The notes: generated by a model from the letters alone, not told the origin. Counted from the first letter of the stretch, positions 9,629-18,565 are shown. The stretch: 64,000 nt of DNA from Geobacter sp. OR-1 (GCF_000813145.1 NZ_BAZF01000013.1:1-64000), one strand, 5' to 3'. Numbers and translations: made by a program.

Positions 9629-10279
9629 ATGCGTGTAGGGATACTCGGCGGCACATTCAATCCGATCCACCTCGCTCATCTCCGGATAGCGGAAGAGGTG
9701 AGGGATTGTCTCGGCCTGGATCGGGTATTGTTCATCCCGGCCGCGTCCCCCCCGCACAAGCCGATGCATGGAGAACTGCCGTTTGATACTCGCTGTGAAC
9801 TGGTAAGTCTGGCCATCCCGGACAACGAGGCGTTTCAGCTGTCGCGTATCGAAGGGGAGCGGGCCGGGAAATCATACTCAATCGATACCTTGAGGACACT
9901 CGGCGCGCAAATGCCGGGTGACGAGTTTTTCTTCATCATCGGTAGCGACTCGTTCGTTGAATTCGGGACATGGCATGAATACCGCGCCATCTTCGAACGG
10001 ACAAACATTGTCGTGGTGGAGCGCCCGGGCGCCAGAGTCACATCTCTGTTCGATGCTTTGCCCGCAGGAGTCAGACAGGATTTCGTTTACGATCGCGCCG
10101 CGAACCGGCTCGATCATTGTTCGGGCCGTAAGGTCCATTATCTGGGGGAATGTCTGCTCGACATCTCCTCAACCCGTATCCGCATTTTGGTGCGACAGGG
10201 GCGGTCCATCCGCTACCTGGTTCCTGCAGCAGTGGAGCGGTACATTATTGAACAGGGGTTATACGCAGATGAGCGTTAA
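9629..10279 (+). CDS. nadD: Nicotinate-nucleotide adenylyltransferase
   Basis: 216 residues. The nucleotidyltransferase motif GGTFNPIHLAHLR is at the N-terminus and ISSTRIR near residue 178 is the second (ISSTXXR) motif. It joins nicotinate mononucleotide and ATP to give deamido-NAD. AAGGG precedes the ATG. Its last 11 bases overlap the start of rsfS, suggesting coupled translation. The nadD-rsfS-rlmH order is common in bacteria. Confidence 0.96.
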   Translation: MRVGILGGTFNPIHLAHLRIAEEVRDCLGLDRVLFIPAASPPHKPMHGELPFDTRCELVSLAIPDNEAFQLSRIEGERAGKSYSIDTLRTLGAQMPGDEFFFIIGSDSFVEFGTWHEYRAIFERTNIVVVERPGARVTSLFDALPAGVRQDFVYDRAANRLDHCSGRKVHYLGECLLDISSTRIRILVRQGRSIRYLVPAAVERYIIEQGLYADER

Positions 10280-10655
10280 AAAAGAGATCAGCAGCCTGGA
10301 TCGCGCATTGAAATGCGCCGAATATGCTCTGGACAAAAAGGCTTATGAAGTCAGGATTCTGGAGATTGCCCGGCTTTCCAGCATTGCCGATTACCTGGTG
10401 ATCGCCAGCGGGACATCGGACAAGCAGGTTCAGGCGATTGCCGAATCGGTCCGGACCGGGCTGAAGAAATTCGGCAAGCCGCTGGATATAGAGGGGATGG
10501 CAGAGGGGAAGTGGGTTGTCATTGACTACGGCGACGTTCTCTTCCATGTCTTTATCGAGGATCTCAGGCATTACTATGACCTGGACGGCCTCTGGCAGGC
10601 GGCGCCGCTGGTGGAGATTCCTGAAAAGTACCTCTGGGAAAGCAAGGGAGCGTGA
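10269..10655 (+). CDS. rsfS: Ribosomal silencing factor RsfS
   Basis: 128 residues. The ATG at 10269 is chosen because the protein from there (MSVKKEISSLDRALKCAEYA) covers the whole RsfS/DUF143 domain; a longer frame beginning at 9918 only reads nadD out of frame. Motifs include IADYLVIASGTSDKQVQAIA and VVIDYGDVLFHVF. RsfS binds L14 on the 50S subunit and blocks joining with 30S during starvation. Overlaps nadD by 11 bases and rlmH by 4. Confidence 0.96.
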   Translation: MSVKKEISSLDRALKCAEYALDKKAYEVRILEIARLSSIADYLVIASGTSDKQVQAIAESVRTGLKKFGKPLDIEGMAEGKWVVIDYGDVLFHVFIEDLRHYYDLDGLWQAAPLVEIPEKYLWESKGA

Positions 10656-11113
10656 AGCTCCGCGTTCTCTGGGTCGGCAAGACCCAGGAAGAGTGGGTGC
10701 GCCGCGGTATCGATGAGTATAGCGGCCGGGTAAGGCGCTACCTGGCGCTGGAGATCAGCGAGGTTCGGGAAGAAAAAGGGACTGTGGCCGAGCAGATGCG
10801 CCTGAAAGAAGGTGAGCGCTTGCTGAAGACCCTGTCGAAAGGGGCGCGGCTGATCCTGCTGGATGAGGCCGGTGAGCAGTTTACTTCGACCGGTTTTGCC
10901 GCTTTCCTCGGCCGAGAGCGTGACCACGGCACCCAGGAGCTGGTCTTTGCCGTTGGCGGCGCTTACGGTTTCGATGACGCGGTTCGCAAGGCAGCGTACC
11001 GTACCATGTCGTTGTCGAAGATGACCTTCACGCATCAGATGGTCCGCCCGTTTCTGCTGGAACAGATCTATCGCGGACTGACCATACTCAACAACGAATC
11101 GTACCATCATTGA
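10652..11113 (+). CDS. rlmH: 23S rRNA pseudouridine-1915 N3-methyltransferase RlmH
   Basis: 153 residues, typical of this small SPOUT methyltransferase. C-terminal knot motifs are VFAVGGAYGFDD and the conserved end MTFTHQMVRPFLLEQIYRG. It methylates pseudouridine 1915 in helix 69 of 23S rRNA. Start is GTG at 10652, overlapping the rsfS stop codon in GTGA; AAGGGAG is immediately upstream. This translational coupling fits a cotranscribed nadD-rsfS-rlmH block. Confidence 0.97.
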   Translation: MKLRVLWVGKTQEEWVRRGIDEYSGRVRRYLALEISEVREEKGTVAEQMRLKEGERLLKTLSKGARLILLDEAGEQFTSTGFAAFLGRERDHGTQELVFAVGGAYGFDDAVRKAAYRTMSLSKMTFTHQMVRPFLLEQIYRGLTILNNESYHH

Positions 11114-11127
11114 TGACGGCTTCGCAT

Positions 11128-11225
11128 AAAGTCCATCTGCTGCATTACGCTCGACCTTCCTCGCTGCGACAGCCTCCGGCTACGACTCGCTCCTCAGGTC
11201 TCGCAATCCTTGCATATGGAGCTTT
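11128..11225. repeat. Imperfect palindromic intergenic element
   Basis: A 98-base element in the rlmH-gpmI gap whose ends are mutually complementary: AAAGTCCAT on the left against ATGGAGCTTT on the right, and further in ATT-CG-GACCT against AGGTC-CG-AAT. The whole could fold as one long imperfect hairpin. It looks like a dispersed REP/BIME-type element, and I recall similar sequences between Geobacter genes, but only one copy is visible in this window. Confidence 0.5.
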
Positions 11226-11286
11226 CTGCTGTGCCATCTCTCTTCGGTGAGCTTCGATACTATCAGTTTAATTAAAGGGGGAGTTT

Positions 11287-12828
11287 ATGCCTGTAAAACC
11301 GTTACTGCTGATGATCCTCGATGGCTGGGGGATCAACCCCCAGACAGAGAACAATGCCGTTGCCCTGGCAAATACCCCCAATCTCAATAATCTGCTCAAA
11401 GATTACCCGCATACCCGGGTCCAGACATCCGGGATGGCTGTCGGTCTCCCGGACGGCCAGATGGGAAACTCCGAGGTCGGCCATCTCAATATCGGCGCCG
11501 GCCGGGTTGTCTACCAGGACCTGACCAGGATAAGCAAATCGATTGCGGACGGCGATTTTTTCACCAATCCGGTGCTGCTCAACTGCATCGCCCGAACCAA
11601 GGCGGCCGGAGGCAGACTCCACCTGGCCGGGTTGCTCTCCGACGGTGGGGTGCATTCTCACAACACCCACCTGTATGGCCTGCTGGAGCTGGCAAAGCGC
11701 GAGGGGGTGAAAGATGTGTTCATCCACTGTCTCCTGGACGGCCGCGATACCCCGCCCAAAAGCGGGATCGACTACCTTGAGCAGCTGGAGACCGAGATCA
11801 AGCGGATCGGGGTCGGCAGGATCGCCACCGTAATCGGCCGTTACTATGCCATGGACCGGGACAACCGCTGGGATCGCGTGGAAATGGCTTACAATGCCAT
11901 TGTCTGCGGCGAGGGGGAGACGGCGGCTTCGTCAGCAGCTGCAATCTCGGCCAGTTATGCTGCGGGCAAGAACGACGAATTCGTGCTGCCAACGGTCATT
12001 ACCTCCGGCGGCGCACCGGTCGGCAGGTTACAGGGCAACGACGGTTTCATCTACTTCAACTTCAGGTCCGACCGCGCCCGGGAGATCACCCGGGCCCTGG
12101 CCCTAGATGACTGCCCCGGATTCGAGCGCAAGCAGAGGCCGCGGCTTTCCTCCTATATCTGCATGACCGAGTATGACGCCACCTTCGGCCTGCCAATAGC
12201 CTTCGGCCCCGAGGAGTTGAAGAACATCTTCGGCGATGTCGTCAGCCGCTCAGGTCTCAGGCAGCTGCGCATCGCCGAGACCGAGAAATACGCCCATGTC
12301 ACCTTTTTCTTCAACGGCGGGGTCGAGGAGCCGTTCCCCAACGAGGAGCGCTGCCTGATTCCGTCGCCCAAAGAGGTGGCTACCTACGACCAGAAGCCCG
12401 AGATGAGCGCATATCTGGTGACCGACGAACTGGAAAAACGTATCGAGTCCGGCCTTTACGATGTCATAGTGCTCAACTTCGCCAACTGCGACATGGTGGG
12501 TCATACCGGCATCATTCCTGCCGCCATCAAGGCGGTAGAGGCGGTTGACAGCTGTGTCGGCAGGCTGGTGTCCAAGGTCAGAGCACAGGGTGGCGCGCTC
12601 CTGATCACCGCTGACCACGGCAACGCCGACCAGATGTGGGACCCGGAGAGCAACGGTCCGCACACGGCCCACACCTGCAACCCGGTCTGGCTGGTGCTGG
12701 TGGATGACAGCCGCAAAGGGAGCAGCCTGAAAGAGGGTGGTCGCCTGGCCGACATCGCACCGACCATGCTTGCCATGCTCGGGCTGGCCCAGCCGCAGGA
12801 AATGACGGGGCACAGCCTTATTGAATAA
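11287..12828 (+). CDS. gpmI: 2,3-bisphosphoglycerate-independent phosphoglycerate mutase
   Basis: 513 residues, normal for the alkaline-phosphatase-superfamily mutase. The N-terminal metal site is MILDGWG; the phosphoserine loop is [15 protein letters not shown]; the C-terminal metal ligands are in NCDMVGHTG and [10 protein letters not shown]. It interconverts 3- and 2-phosphoglycerate in the cytoplasm, using manganese. AAAGGGGGAG precedes the ATG. A strong terminator follows at 12856-12895. Confidence 0.97.
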   Translation: MPVKPLLLMILDGWGINPQTENNAVALANTPNLNNLLKDYPHTRVQTSGMAVGLPDGQMGNSEVGHLNIGAGRVVYQDLTRISKSIADGDFFTNPVLLNCIARTKAAGGRLHLAGLLSDGGVHSHNTHLYGLLELAKREGVKDVFIHCLLDGRDTPPKSGIDYLEQLETEIKRIGVGRIATVIGRYYAMDRDNRWDRVEMAYNAIVCGEGETAASSAAAISASYAAGKNDEFVLPTVITSGGAPVGRLQGNDGFIYFNFRSDRAREITRALALDDCPGFERKQRPRLSSYICMTEYDATFGLPIAFGPEELKNIFGDVVSRSGLRQLRIAETEKYAHVTFFFNGGVEEPFPNEERCLIPSPKEVATYDQKPEMSAYLVTDELEKRIESGLYDVIVLNFANCDMVGHTGIIPAAIKAVEAVDSCVGRLVSKVRAQGGALLITADHGNADQMWDPESNGPHTAHTCNPVWLVLVDDSRKGSSLKEGGRLADIAPTMLAMLGLAQPQEMTGHSLIE

Positions 12829-12855
12829 TTAGATAATACAGGGTTTTTTGCCTTA

Positions 12856-12895
12856 ACAAGCCGTCTTGTCAGAGCTCTGCGACAAGATGGCTTGT
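12856..12895 (+). terminator. Rho-independent terminator after gpmI
   Basis: 15-base arms ACAAGCCGTCTTGTC and GACAAGATGGCTTGT (one G-U pair) around a 10-base loop, with GTGTTTTTG after it. Located 27 bases after the gpmI stop. Confidence 0.85.
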
Positions 12896-13041
12896 GTGTT
12901 TTTGTAGAATTTAGCACCACTGGCCTTGAAAAATCTCACCTTAAACGGTATCCTGTGACCCTGGTTACTGAAGAAATCCTTATGCCTGCCGATAGGATAT
13001 AAAGTCTGCTAATCCTGCATCCTTGAAACTAAAGGCTTCCG

Positions 13042-13605
13042 ATGAAAATAGCGAAAATAATCCTGGTGCTTTGCGCCGTTCTGATGGCCACCCCCTGCTT
13101 TGCGGCCCGTAAATCGCCGGTTGACGGCGGCCATATTACTTCCGGCATCGGCTGGCGGCTCGATCCTTTTGGCAGCGGCCGTCATGTCTGGCACAACGGG
13201 TATGACATCTCGGTGCCTTCCGGGACCCCGGTTTTCCCCACCCAGGCCGGAACGGTCTATTTTGCCGGCCAGTACAAGGGGTACGGCAACCTGGTTGCGG
13301 TCGAGCACGGCAAGGGATATGTCAGCCTCTATGGCCACAATGCCGAGATTCTCGTCAAGCCGGGCCAGGAGGTCGACACTAAAACGGTTCTTGCCCTGTC
13401 CGGTAGCACCGGGCGCTCGACCGGTCCCCATGTTCATTACGAGGTCAGGCAGATTCCGCAGCTGGCAAAGCAACGCCGCGAGCAGATGGAGCAGCAGATG
13501 AAGGCGATTGTCCAGCGTGAAATCGGCGAGTGGGTGGAAACCGAACTCAGCGGCAAGGGTGGTCCCGAGGCTGAGCTGTATCTCCCGGAGCTTGATACCA
13601 AATAA
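13042..13605 (+). CDS. Secreted M23-family peptidoglycan endopeptidase
   Basis: 187 residues. Residues 1-21 are a signal peptide ending in CFA. The LytM/M23 domain spans about 30-140 with the zinc ligands in HNGYD and HVHYE, and the usual ITSGIGWRLDPF entry and YVSLYGHN segment. It should cut peptide cross-links of peptidoglycan in the periplasm. There are no coiled coils or LysM repeats as in EnvC- or NlpD-like proteins; the C-terminal 45 residues are Gln/Glu-rich and probably helical. Monocistronic by context, between two terminators. Confidence 0.9.
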   Translation: MKIAKIILVLCAVLMATPCFAARKSPVDGGHITSGIGWRLDPFGSGRHVWHNGYDISVPSGTPVFPTQAGTVYFAGQYKGYGNLVAVEHGKGYVSLYGHNAEILVKPGQEVDTKTVLALSGSTGRSTGPHVHYEVRQIPQLAKQRREQMEQQMKAIVQREIGEWVETELSGKGGPEAELYLPELDTK

Positions 13606-13628
13606 GAGCGGTTGCTTCTGATGGTACG

Positions 13629-13664
13629 AACCGGCATTGCCATTTTGACAATGCCGGTTTTTTT
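13629..13664. terminator. Bidirectional terminator between convergent genes
   Basis: Perfect 11-base arms AACCGGCATTG and CAATGCCGGTT around a 9-base loop, with seven T residues on the plus strand. It lies between the M23 peptidase gene and the leftward flavoprotein gene and can serve the former directly. Confidence 0.85.
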
Positions 13665-13672
13665 GTGCTGTA

Positions 13673-14248
13673 TCAGGGGTTGAGCAGCTCGTTGGCAAGG
13701 AGCTTCGCCTGATCCAGGTATGGGGCAAGGGTTTCGGGAGACGAATCCGGAGACAGTCCGCAGGCACGGATCAGCCGGCAATCCGTGTAGCCGGTCCAGT
13801 CCAGGAACATCCGGTACCGGGAGAATATGTCGGCAAAGGATTTTTCGTCGGGGTGCCCCTGGGTCTGAATCATTACCATCTTTTTGCCCGGGGCCAGCCG
13901 GCTCGGTGAGGCATTGGTAAGGTAGTCAGGCTTGAGATAAGAAAAGGTCCGGTCGAAAAATCCCTTCATCTGCGCGGTTATGTCGCCGTAGTATACCGGT
14001 GAGGCCATTACCAGGATGTCGGCCTCCTGGACGGCTTCGAGCACTCCGGTCAGGTCGTCGTTCAGTATGCAGTGGTCCAGGGATTTCTTGCAGGCGTAGC
14101 ATCCCTGGCAGCCGCGGTAACTAAGGTCGTTCAGGGTGAATGTTTCAGCAGTGGCACCGAGTCCGACTGCAGCATGTACGAGCTGTCCCGCTATTGCGGA
14201 GCTGCAGGACCCTTTCCTGGGGCTGCCGAGCAGGCAGGCTATCTTCAT
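13673..14248 (-). CDS. Flavodoxin-family NAD(P)H-dependent oxidoreductase
   Basis: 191 residues. The phosphate-binding loop for FMN is GSPRKGSCS at residues 8-16; SPVYYGDITAQMKGFFDR is the usual flavin-ring region of the NADPH-dependent FMN reductase family. GCQGCYACK near residue 47 gives a CX2CX2C cluster as in iron-sulfur flavoproteins, although fewer ligands are visible than a [4Fe-4S] site needs. Cytoplasmic redox enzyme; substrate unknown. The gene is followed downstream by the shared terminator and preceded by the HAD gene, 12 bases away, so the three leftward genes at 13.7-15.2 kb are probably one operon. Confidence 0.88.
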   Translation of the reverse strand: MKIACLLGSPRKGSCSSAIAGQLVHAAVGLGATAETFTLNDLSYRGCQGCYACKKSLDHCILNDDLTGVLEAVQEADILVMASPVYYGDITAQMKGFFDRTFSYLKPDYLTNASPSRLAPGKKMVMIQTQGHPDEKSFADIFSRYRMFLDWTGYTDCRLIRACGLSPDSSPETLAPYLDQAKLLANELLNP

Positions 14249-14260
14249 ATGTTACTCCTT

Positions 14261-14842
14261 TCACTTTTTGTCCGGGACAAGAGCTATCAGTATCCGTTCA
14301 ACCGTGCGCAGGGCGGCGAAGAAGAGTTCCTGCACCGGATTGTTGCGGAAATCGGTATAAGGTCTGTTGATGTAGGCAACCCTGGTTCCGGCAAGGCAGG
14401 TCGCCAGGACACCGGTCAGTAACCGGTCGTCCAGCAGGATGACCTCTGCAGGCGTTGCGGCTGCCTGTTCGATGACCTTGTCCAGTCCGTCGGGGTAAGG
14501 TTTTTTCCTGACCCCGGAGATGAACCGCATTCCGGGGAAACGGGAGTTGAACCAGTCGATCCGTTCGCGAGTCGGCTTGTTCGAGAGGATGTAGATCCGG
14601 TCCGGCCCGAAAACCGTGCAACAGTTTGCGAGCCATTCCGTGATCTCGGCTACCGGTTCCGGCCTGCCGTGGGGGGCAAGTACGCCGTCGAAGTCGAGCG
14701 CCAGCACCGTTACGCCACTCTGTTTAAGCGCCTCAGGACTGATGGCATGGGTTTCCCGATCCCTGGGGGATGCGCGCAGAATAGATGCCAGCTTCTGCCG
14801 GTTGCGAAAACCGGCTATGAACCCGTAGACAGCGTGATTCAT
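14261..14842 (-). CDS. HAD-superfamily hydrolase (YqeG-like)
   Basis: 193 residues. HAD motif I is LALDFDGVLAPHG near residue 48, motif II YILSNKP, and motif IV LLDDRLLTG. The layout (short cap-less HAD of subclass IIIA) resembles YqeG-type phosphatases. DFDG keeps both catalytic aspartates, so it is probably active on a small phosphorylated substrate, which cannot be named. The C-terminus has a hydrophobic helix (LFFAALRTVERILIALV). Its ATG overlaps the stop of the upstream gene by 4 bases. Confidence 0.8.
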   Translation of the reverse strand: MNHAVYGFIAGFRNRQKLASILRASPRDRETHAISPEALKQSGVTVLALDFDGVLAPHGRPEPVAEITEWLANCCTVFGPDRIYILSNKPTRERIDWFNSRFPGMRFISGVRKKPYPDGLDKVIEQAAATPAEVILLDDRLLTGVLATCLAGTRVAYINRPYTDFRNNPVQELFFAALRTVERILIALVPDKK

Positions 14843-15222
14843 CGCCCTGCCAGGATCTCCTGTTTCACGCCATCGTCAATCAGGCTTTCTTCGATCGCCT
14901 CCCGCACCCACGGTTCCTTGCAACGTGCCAGCACCCGGGCCGCGCCTTCGGAAACAGCCGGCACATCACTCCAGAGGGCGTTCCGGATGGATCGAAGCTC
15001 GTTTTCGTCCCCTTTGACACCGCTCGCCAACTCCCGGCACCGGCTGCACAGCAGGGCAAGCCCGGCCTCGGACGGTTCTGTCCTGGGGGCGTAGTCCCAT
15101 GGCCTCAGGTCGTCTTTAGCGCCGCACCATTCGCATACGAACCCGGCCCGCTTGGCAAGATTCTTCCCGAGCGAGTTTATCGCCGCCAGTCGCTCTTGGT
15201 TGGCGTTGTAACCTTTAGTCAC
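14839..15222 (-). CDS. PhnA-like zinc-ribbon protein
   Basis: 127 residues from a GTG at 15222, chosen because CAGGAGGG lies 5 bases upstream; a longer frame to 15246 lacks this. The N-terminal half has two CX2C knuckles, CEWCG near residue 31 and CSRCR near residue 61, like the zinc ribbon of PhnA-domain proteins. The C-terminal half (about 70-127) is helical and resembles the rest of that family (AARVLARCKEPWVREAIEESL). No enzymatic function is established for the family. First gene of a likely three-gene leftward operon. Confidence 0.7.
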   Translation of the reverse strand: MTKGYNANQERLAAINSLGKNLAKRAGFVCEWCGAKDDLRPWDYAPRTEPSEAGLALLCSRCRELASGVKGDENELRSIRNALWSDVPAVSEGAARVLARCKEPWVREAIEESLIDDGVKQEILAGR

Positions 15223-15354
15223 GGTATCCCTCCTGTTCGATCTCACTGAATACTACACCAGCAAACCCCGGTTGTGAAGCGCTGAAAATGGTTGACTGGC
15301 CGGGAATGAGGTGGCTTACTTGATAGTGTCGCGTTAACTCGATCCGGGAGGACG

Positions 15355-16416
15355 ATGATGAATATTGAACAGATGAAAACCGTGCTCAGGGAGATGGTGA
15401 CCAAGACCGATCTTACCCCGTGCGTGGTAGGGCACAGGGGGGTGGGGAAGACCGCCGGGATCATCCAGGTGAGCCGGGATATCAACTACCGGTATGTTCC
15501 TCTGCGCCTGGGCCAGATGGAAGTCGGCGACCTGGTGGGAATCCCTTACCGGGAAGGTGGGGTGATGCACTGGTCCCGCCCCTCGTGGTGGCCCACCGAC
15601 GATGACCCGCCAACCCTGATTCATTGTGACGAGCTTAACCGCGCCCAGCAGGAAGATACCCTGCAGGCGATCTTCCAGTTTGTCGAGCCCCCCAACGAGG
15701 GGCAGCAGCGGGCGTTGCACACGCACAAGCTTCACCACCGGCACCGGGTCGTGGTCACCATCAACCCGCCGGACGGGACGTATCAAGTGGCGCCGCTGGA
15801 CCGGGCATTGATCGACCGGATGGTGATGCTGTACGTTGAAACCGATTACACCTGCTGGGCGCGTTATGCCCGTAACCGGGGCCTGGACAAGGAAGTGCAA
15901 CAGTTCATGGCCGTAAATCCCGGTTTTCTGGCCAAAGGGAGTAATCCGATGGAGATGCTGGCCGAGCCGTCGGAACGGGGGTGGGAGATGGTCAGCAGGA
16001 TCCGCGAGCAGTGCCGCTTTCCACAGGAACTGGCTACGGAGGTCTGTGCCGGGGTCGTGGGGCAGGAGGCTGCGATCGCCTTTCTGCGCTGGTGCGCCGA
16101 AAACCGCCACCGGCCGGTGGCCGCGCTTGAGTTGCTCGACAACTGGCCAAAGGTTGTTGATCGGGTCCGGGATCAGCGGGACGATCTGCAGGCAGCCACC
16201 ATGAACGGCCTCGTGGAGCTGCTGCGGGACGGGATCGAAATGACCCCTCTTCGCGAAGAACACCTGATCGCCTACATCGATATCTTGCCCAGGGATCTCC
16301 GCTTCGCCCTGGTAAAATCGCTGCTGAAAATCCCTTCGGTTGCTGCGCTGCTGGCACAGGACCGCTATGACGGCGTCGTTCTGGAAGCGATCCGGGGGAT
16401 CAGCGCCGAGGCGTGA
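15355..16416 (+). CDS. MoxR-type AAA+ ATPase
   Basis: 353 residues. Walker A is GHRGVGKT (residues 26-33) and Walker B is LIHCDELNRA with D92 and E93; the sensor region is VVVTINPPDG. The lid subdomain follows to about residue 280, then a helical C-terminus. MoxR-like ATPases usually work with a VWA-domain protein to assemble or activate a cofactor-bearing or secreted target. The only such candidate in the window, the DUF2201/VWA protein, is at 24962, separated by a leftward block containing the Cbc genes. Start is one of two consecutive ATGs after GGGAGG. The long opposite-strand frame here is a shadow. Confidence 0.88.
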   Translation: MMNIEQMKTVLREMVTKTDLTPCVVGHRGVGKTAGIIQVSRDINYRYVPLRLGQMEVGDLVGIPYREGGVMHWSRPSWWPTDDDPPTLIHCDELNRAQQEDTLQAIFQFVEPPNEGQQRALHTHKLHHRHRVVVTINPPDGTYQVAPLDRALIDRMVMLYVETDYTCWARYARNRGLDKEVQQFMAVNPGFLAKGSNPMEMLAEPSERGWEMVSRIREQCRFPQELATEVCAGVVGQEAAIAFLRWCAENRHRPVAALELLDNWPKVVDRVRDQRDDLQAATMNGLVELLRDGIEMTPLREEHLIAYIDILPRDLRFALVKSLLKIPSVAALLAQDRYDGVVLEAIRGISAEA

Positions 16417-16461
16417 CAATGTCTGACCGGCAGTACCGGCCAGTCTTGCCAGTCCGGTAAC

Positions 16462-17151
16462 CTACCGCTTTGCTCTGAGCAGGGCGGCAAACTCTTCCTG
16501 TATCTCCGGCGGCTCGATCCCGGCACTGGCAAGGAGCGCCCCCCAGCTCTTTGCCCCGGTTTTCACCTCGTGATAATACCGGATGGCCTGTTGTTTCGTC
16601 TTTGCGGCCAGCAGGGCGGCAATGATCAGCTCCTGATTGGATGCCCCTGACTTGCGCAGGAGGGTCAGGTCGGAGTTCGAAAGCAGACGATATCCGCTCA
16701 GTAGCTCATTGACCACGGTTTCTGCCAGCCCGGGATTCCGGGCATTGTTCTGTAAAGCCGCTGCGAATGACGGGCCGCATGATTTTGCCGGAATCTTGGA
16801 TTCAGTGACGATTTCCCGCCAACTCTTTCCCGACTCCTTTTGCTGCAGCAGGGGTTCCGCAGCTTTCCCTGTCTTCAAGGCAATCCAGTAGGCAATCCAG
16901 AGGTCGTCGCTGGATGTCCCCAGCTGCTTTTTCAGCACGACGTTCTTTTTATCAACGCCGAAGACGGCCGCAAACAGTGAGTTCTGAGCTGTGGCCAGGA
17001 AATACGGGTCGGCCAGTGTCGGCTGCGCCGGATCGTAGCCGCGATCTTTGAAGCAGTGGCAGGATATCGTCGGTGCTGCAATCGCAGCGGTTGGCACAAG
17101 CAGTATGATGACCAGAAGCAGGAAGGATTTTCCGGGCGTTGCCATTCGCAT
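16462..17151 (-). CDS. Secreted hypothetical protein with a CHCF motif
   Basis: 229 residues from the ATG at 17151, which has CGGAGA upstream and starts directly at a signal peptide (about 25 residues, ending AIAA). The frame extends upstream but without a ribosome binding site. The mature part starts with SCHCFKDRGYDP and is helical with repeated Lys/Ala/Leu segments; LLRKSGASNQELIIAALLA and KSWGALLASAGI read like repeated short helices. CHC lacks a CXXCH spacing, so I do not call a haem. No family is recognised. It lies behind the Cbc operon but is separated from it by the hairpin at 17277-17298. Confidence 0.7.
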   Translation of the reverse strand: MRMATPGKSFLLLVIILLVPTAAIAAPTISCHCFKDRGYDPAQPTLADPYFLATAQNSLFAAVFGVDKKNVVLKKQLGTSSDDLWIAYWIALKTGKAAEPLLQQKESGKSWREIVTESKIPAKSCGPSFAAALQNNARNPGLAETVVNELLSGYRLLSNSDLTLLRKSGASNQELIIAALLAAKTKQQAIRYYHEVKTGAKSWGALLASAGIEPPEIQEEFAALLRAKR

Positions 17152-17276
17152 TGCAGTTTTCTCCGCATTATTGGGTAGCTGAACAAGGGGTCTTACCGGT
17201 GATGGCATGACATGCACAATGCCAGATTATCGCACCGCATTCATTGACTAAAATCAAGCAATCCGGAAAAGATTAT

Positions 17277-17298
17277 GCCCCACGGAATTCCGTGGGGC
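17277..17298 (-). terminator. Hairpin ending the Cbc operon
   Basis: Perfect 11-base arms GCCCCACGGAA and TTCCGTGGGGC form an uninterrupted inverted repeat. In minus-strand reading it is followed by ATAATCTTTT, a weak U-tract. It sits 20 bases beyond the stop of the last membrane-protein gene of the sigma-54 operon. Confidence 0.7.
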
Positions 17299-17317
17299 AG
17301 GGTGAGAGAGGCAATGC

Positions 17318-17860
17318 CTACATTCCCATGGCACTCAACAACTGCTGCTCTTCCCGGACGGTCCTAGATTCGTAGAGGTAGAGGACTGCCTGTTCGAAGC
17401 CGATCACAATCAGCCCGGCAGTAAAGACTATGAAGAAGCGGAGCGGGAGAAAGCCTCCCAGAAGGTAAAACAGATAGAAGATCGTTCTGAACCCGACATG
17501 AAGCCATATTCGCTCCGGCTTGCTGCCATCATTCAGCCGTCCGGATATCAGAATTATGTCACAAATTGTCGATACCACGAACACGATGTCGATCATGGAC
17601 AGAAAGGTTTGTGGTTCGATCACTTGCGTCATGCCGGGCAGCAACGGCCCGAACAGGTCATAGTCTGCCAGGCTCCAGCAAATCAGGCTGGCGGCGAGGA
17701 ATAGCAGCAGCCCCCATAACCCCTTTTGTGTATGGAGCTGGACCGTTTCGATGCTTTTCATGATCCCTGCCTTCCGGACTGCCGGATCGTGGATAAAGGT
17801 CACGCCATCCTCAGAAGCCCCGGATCTCTCTTTGCAGTTTATCGTTCTGATGGAGTTCAT
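17318..17860 (-). CDS. Polytopic membrane protein of the Cbc operon
   Basis: 180 residues from the ATG at 17860, selected for AAGGAGGAG 6 bases upstream. About four hydrophobic segments follow residue 50 (GLWGLLLFLAASLICWSL, MIDIVFVVSTICDIIL, GFRTIFYLFYLLGGFLPL, FFIVFTAGLIVIGFEQAVLYL). The first 40 residues are soluble. No haem or Fe-S motif is present. It begins 25 bases after the cytochrome b gene stop, so it should be an accessory subunit of that complex; TMs of this type occur with Geobacter Cbc complexes. No family name can be given. Confidence 0.8.
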   Translation of the reverse strand: MNSIRTINCKERSGASEDGVTFIHDPAVRKAGIMKSIETVQLHTQKGLWGLLLFLAASLICWSLADYDLFGPLLPGMTQVIEPQTFLSMIDIVFVVSTICDIILISGRLNDGSKPERIWLHVGFRTIFYLFYLLGGFLPLRFFIVFTAGLIVIGFEQAVLYLYESRTVREEQQLLSAMGM

Positions 17861-17885
17861 GGCTCTCCTCCTTATCATCACTCAT

Positions 17886-18563
17886 TTATCTTCCAGTTTC
17901 TGCTTTGCCGAGATCCGCCGCCTGGCCGTGCGTTTCGCTTTCGTCAATCTCTTCCCAGCCGGTCCACATCGGTTTGAAATGCTCCAGCGGCGTATGCCCG
18001 AGGGTGGCCAGATAGACATGGGTAAACAGGAAGGCGCAGAGAGAGCTGGCGAAGAGGAAATGAAGGTTGGCGAGAATCTTCAGCCCGCCGGCAAGCAGCA
18101 CCAGTTCGCGGAGCGGGGTAACGTTCATGATCAGTATTCCCGTCAGGCTCACCATCGGCACCAGGATGAACATGACCGCCAGATATGCCGACTTTTGCAG
18201 CGGGTTGAACTTGTTTTCCGGGGTGGTGTGGTGAGGGTTGGGCTCCCCCTTGAAGTATTTGAAGAAATAGAAGATCCCTTGCCGCAGCAGCCCGTGGCGC
18301 AAATCTTCACTGTTCGGCATATAGATTTTGAGAATAGTACCGGCAATTATCTTGTAATAAAAAAACCAGAGAGAGAAGGAGATCGCCACTACCAGACCGG
18401 CGGCATTATGCAGGGTGATGGCGCTTTTGTAGCTGCCGAACAAATGCACGTATTCAGGAAAACGGATCTGAATGCCGCTCAGTATTAGGGCGATGAACCC
18501 GGTTGCATTGATCCAGTGCCAGATCCGGACCGGTGTTGGTTGGAGGTATATTTTCGTTTTCAT
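17886..18563 (-). CDS. cbcB: Cytochrome b subunit of a quinol-oxidising complex (CbcB-like)
   Basis: 225 residues with four membrane helices of the cytochrome b561/hydrogenase-cytochrome b type. Candidate haem b ligands are the histidines in RIWHWINATG, ITLHNAAGL, LANLHFLF and FLFTHVYLATLGH. It should take electrons from menaquinol in the inner membrane and pass them to the neighbouring seven-haem cytochrome, whose gene ends 2 bases before. The pair (cytochrome b plus seven-haem c) and its sigma-54 control match my recollection of CbcBA from G. sulfurreducens, which supports respiration at low redox potential. The name is by analogy; no alignment was possible. Confidence 0.75.
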   Translation of the reverse strand: MKTKIYLQPTPVRIWHWINATGFIALILSGIQIRFPEYVHLFGSYKSAITLHNAAGLVVAISFSLWFFYYKIIAGTILKIYMPNSEDLRHGLLRQGIFYFFKYFKGEPNPHHTTPENKFNPLQKSAYLAVMFILVPMVSLTGILIMNVTPLRELVLLAGGLKILANLHFLFASSLCAFLFTHVYLATLGHTPLEHFKPMWTGWEEIDESETHGQAADLGKAETGR

Positions 18564-18565
18564 GA

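Noticed and set aside
9918-10268. Long 5' extension of the rsfS frame inside nadD
   Set aside because: The extra 117 codons read nadD out of frame and do not belong to the RsfS family; the ATG at 10269 fits.
15334-16419. 361-residue minus-strand open frame opposite the MoxR ATPase
   Set aside because: The plus strand has clear Walker motifs and a ribosome binding site; the minus frame is a shadow of high-GC codon usage.
16972-17050. CHCF of the 16462 protein as a haem site
   Set aside because: The spacing is CXC with His inside, not CXXCH.
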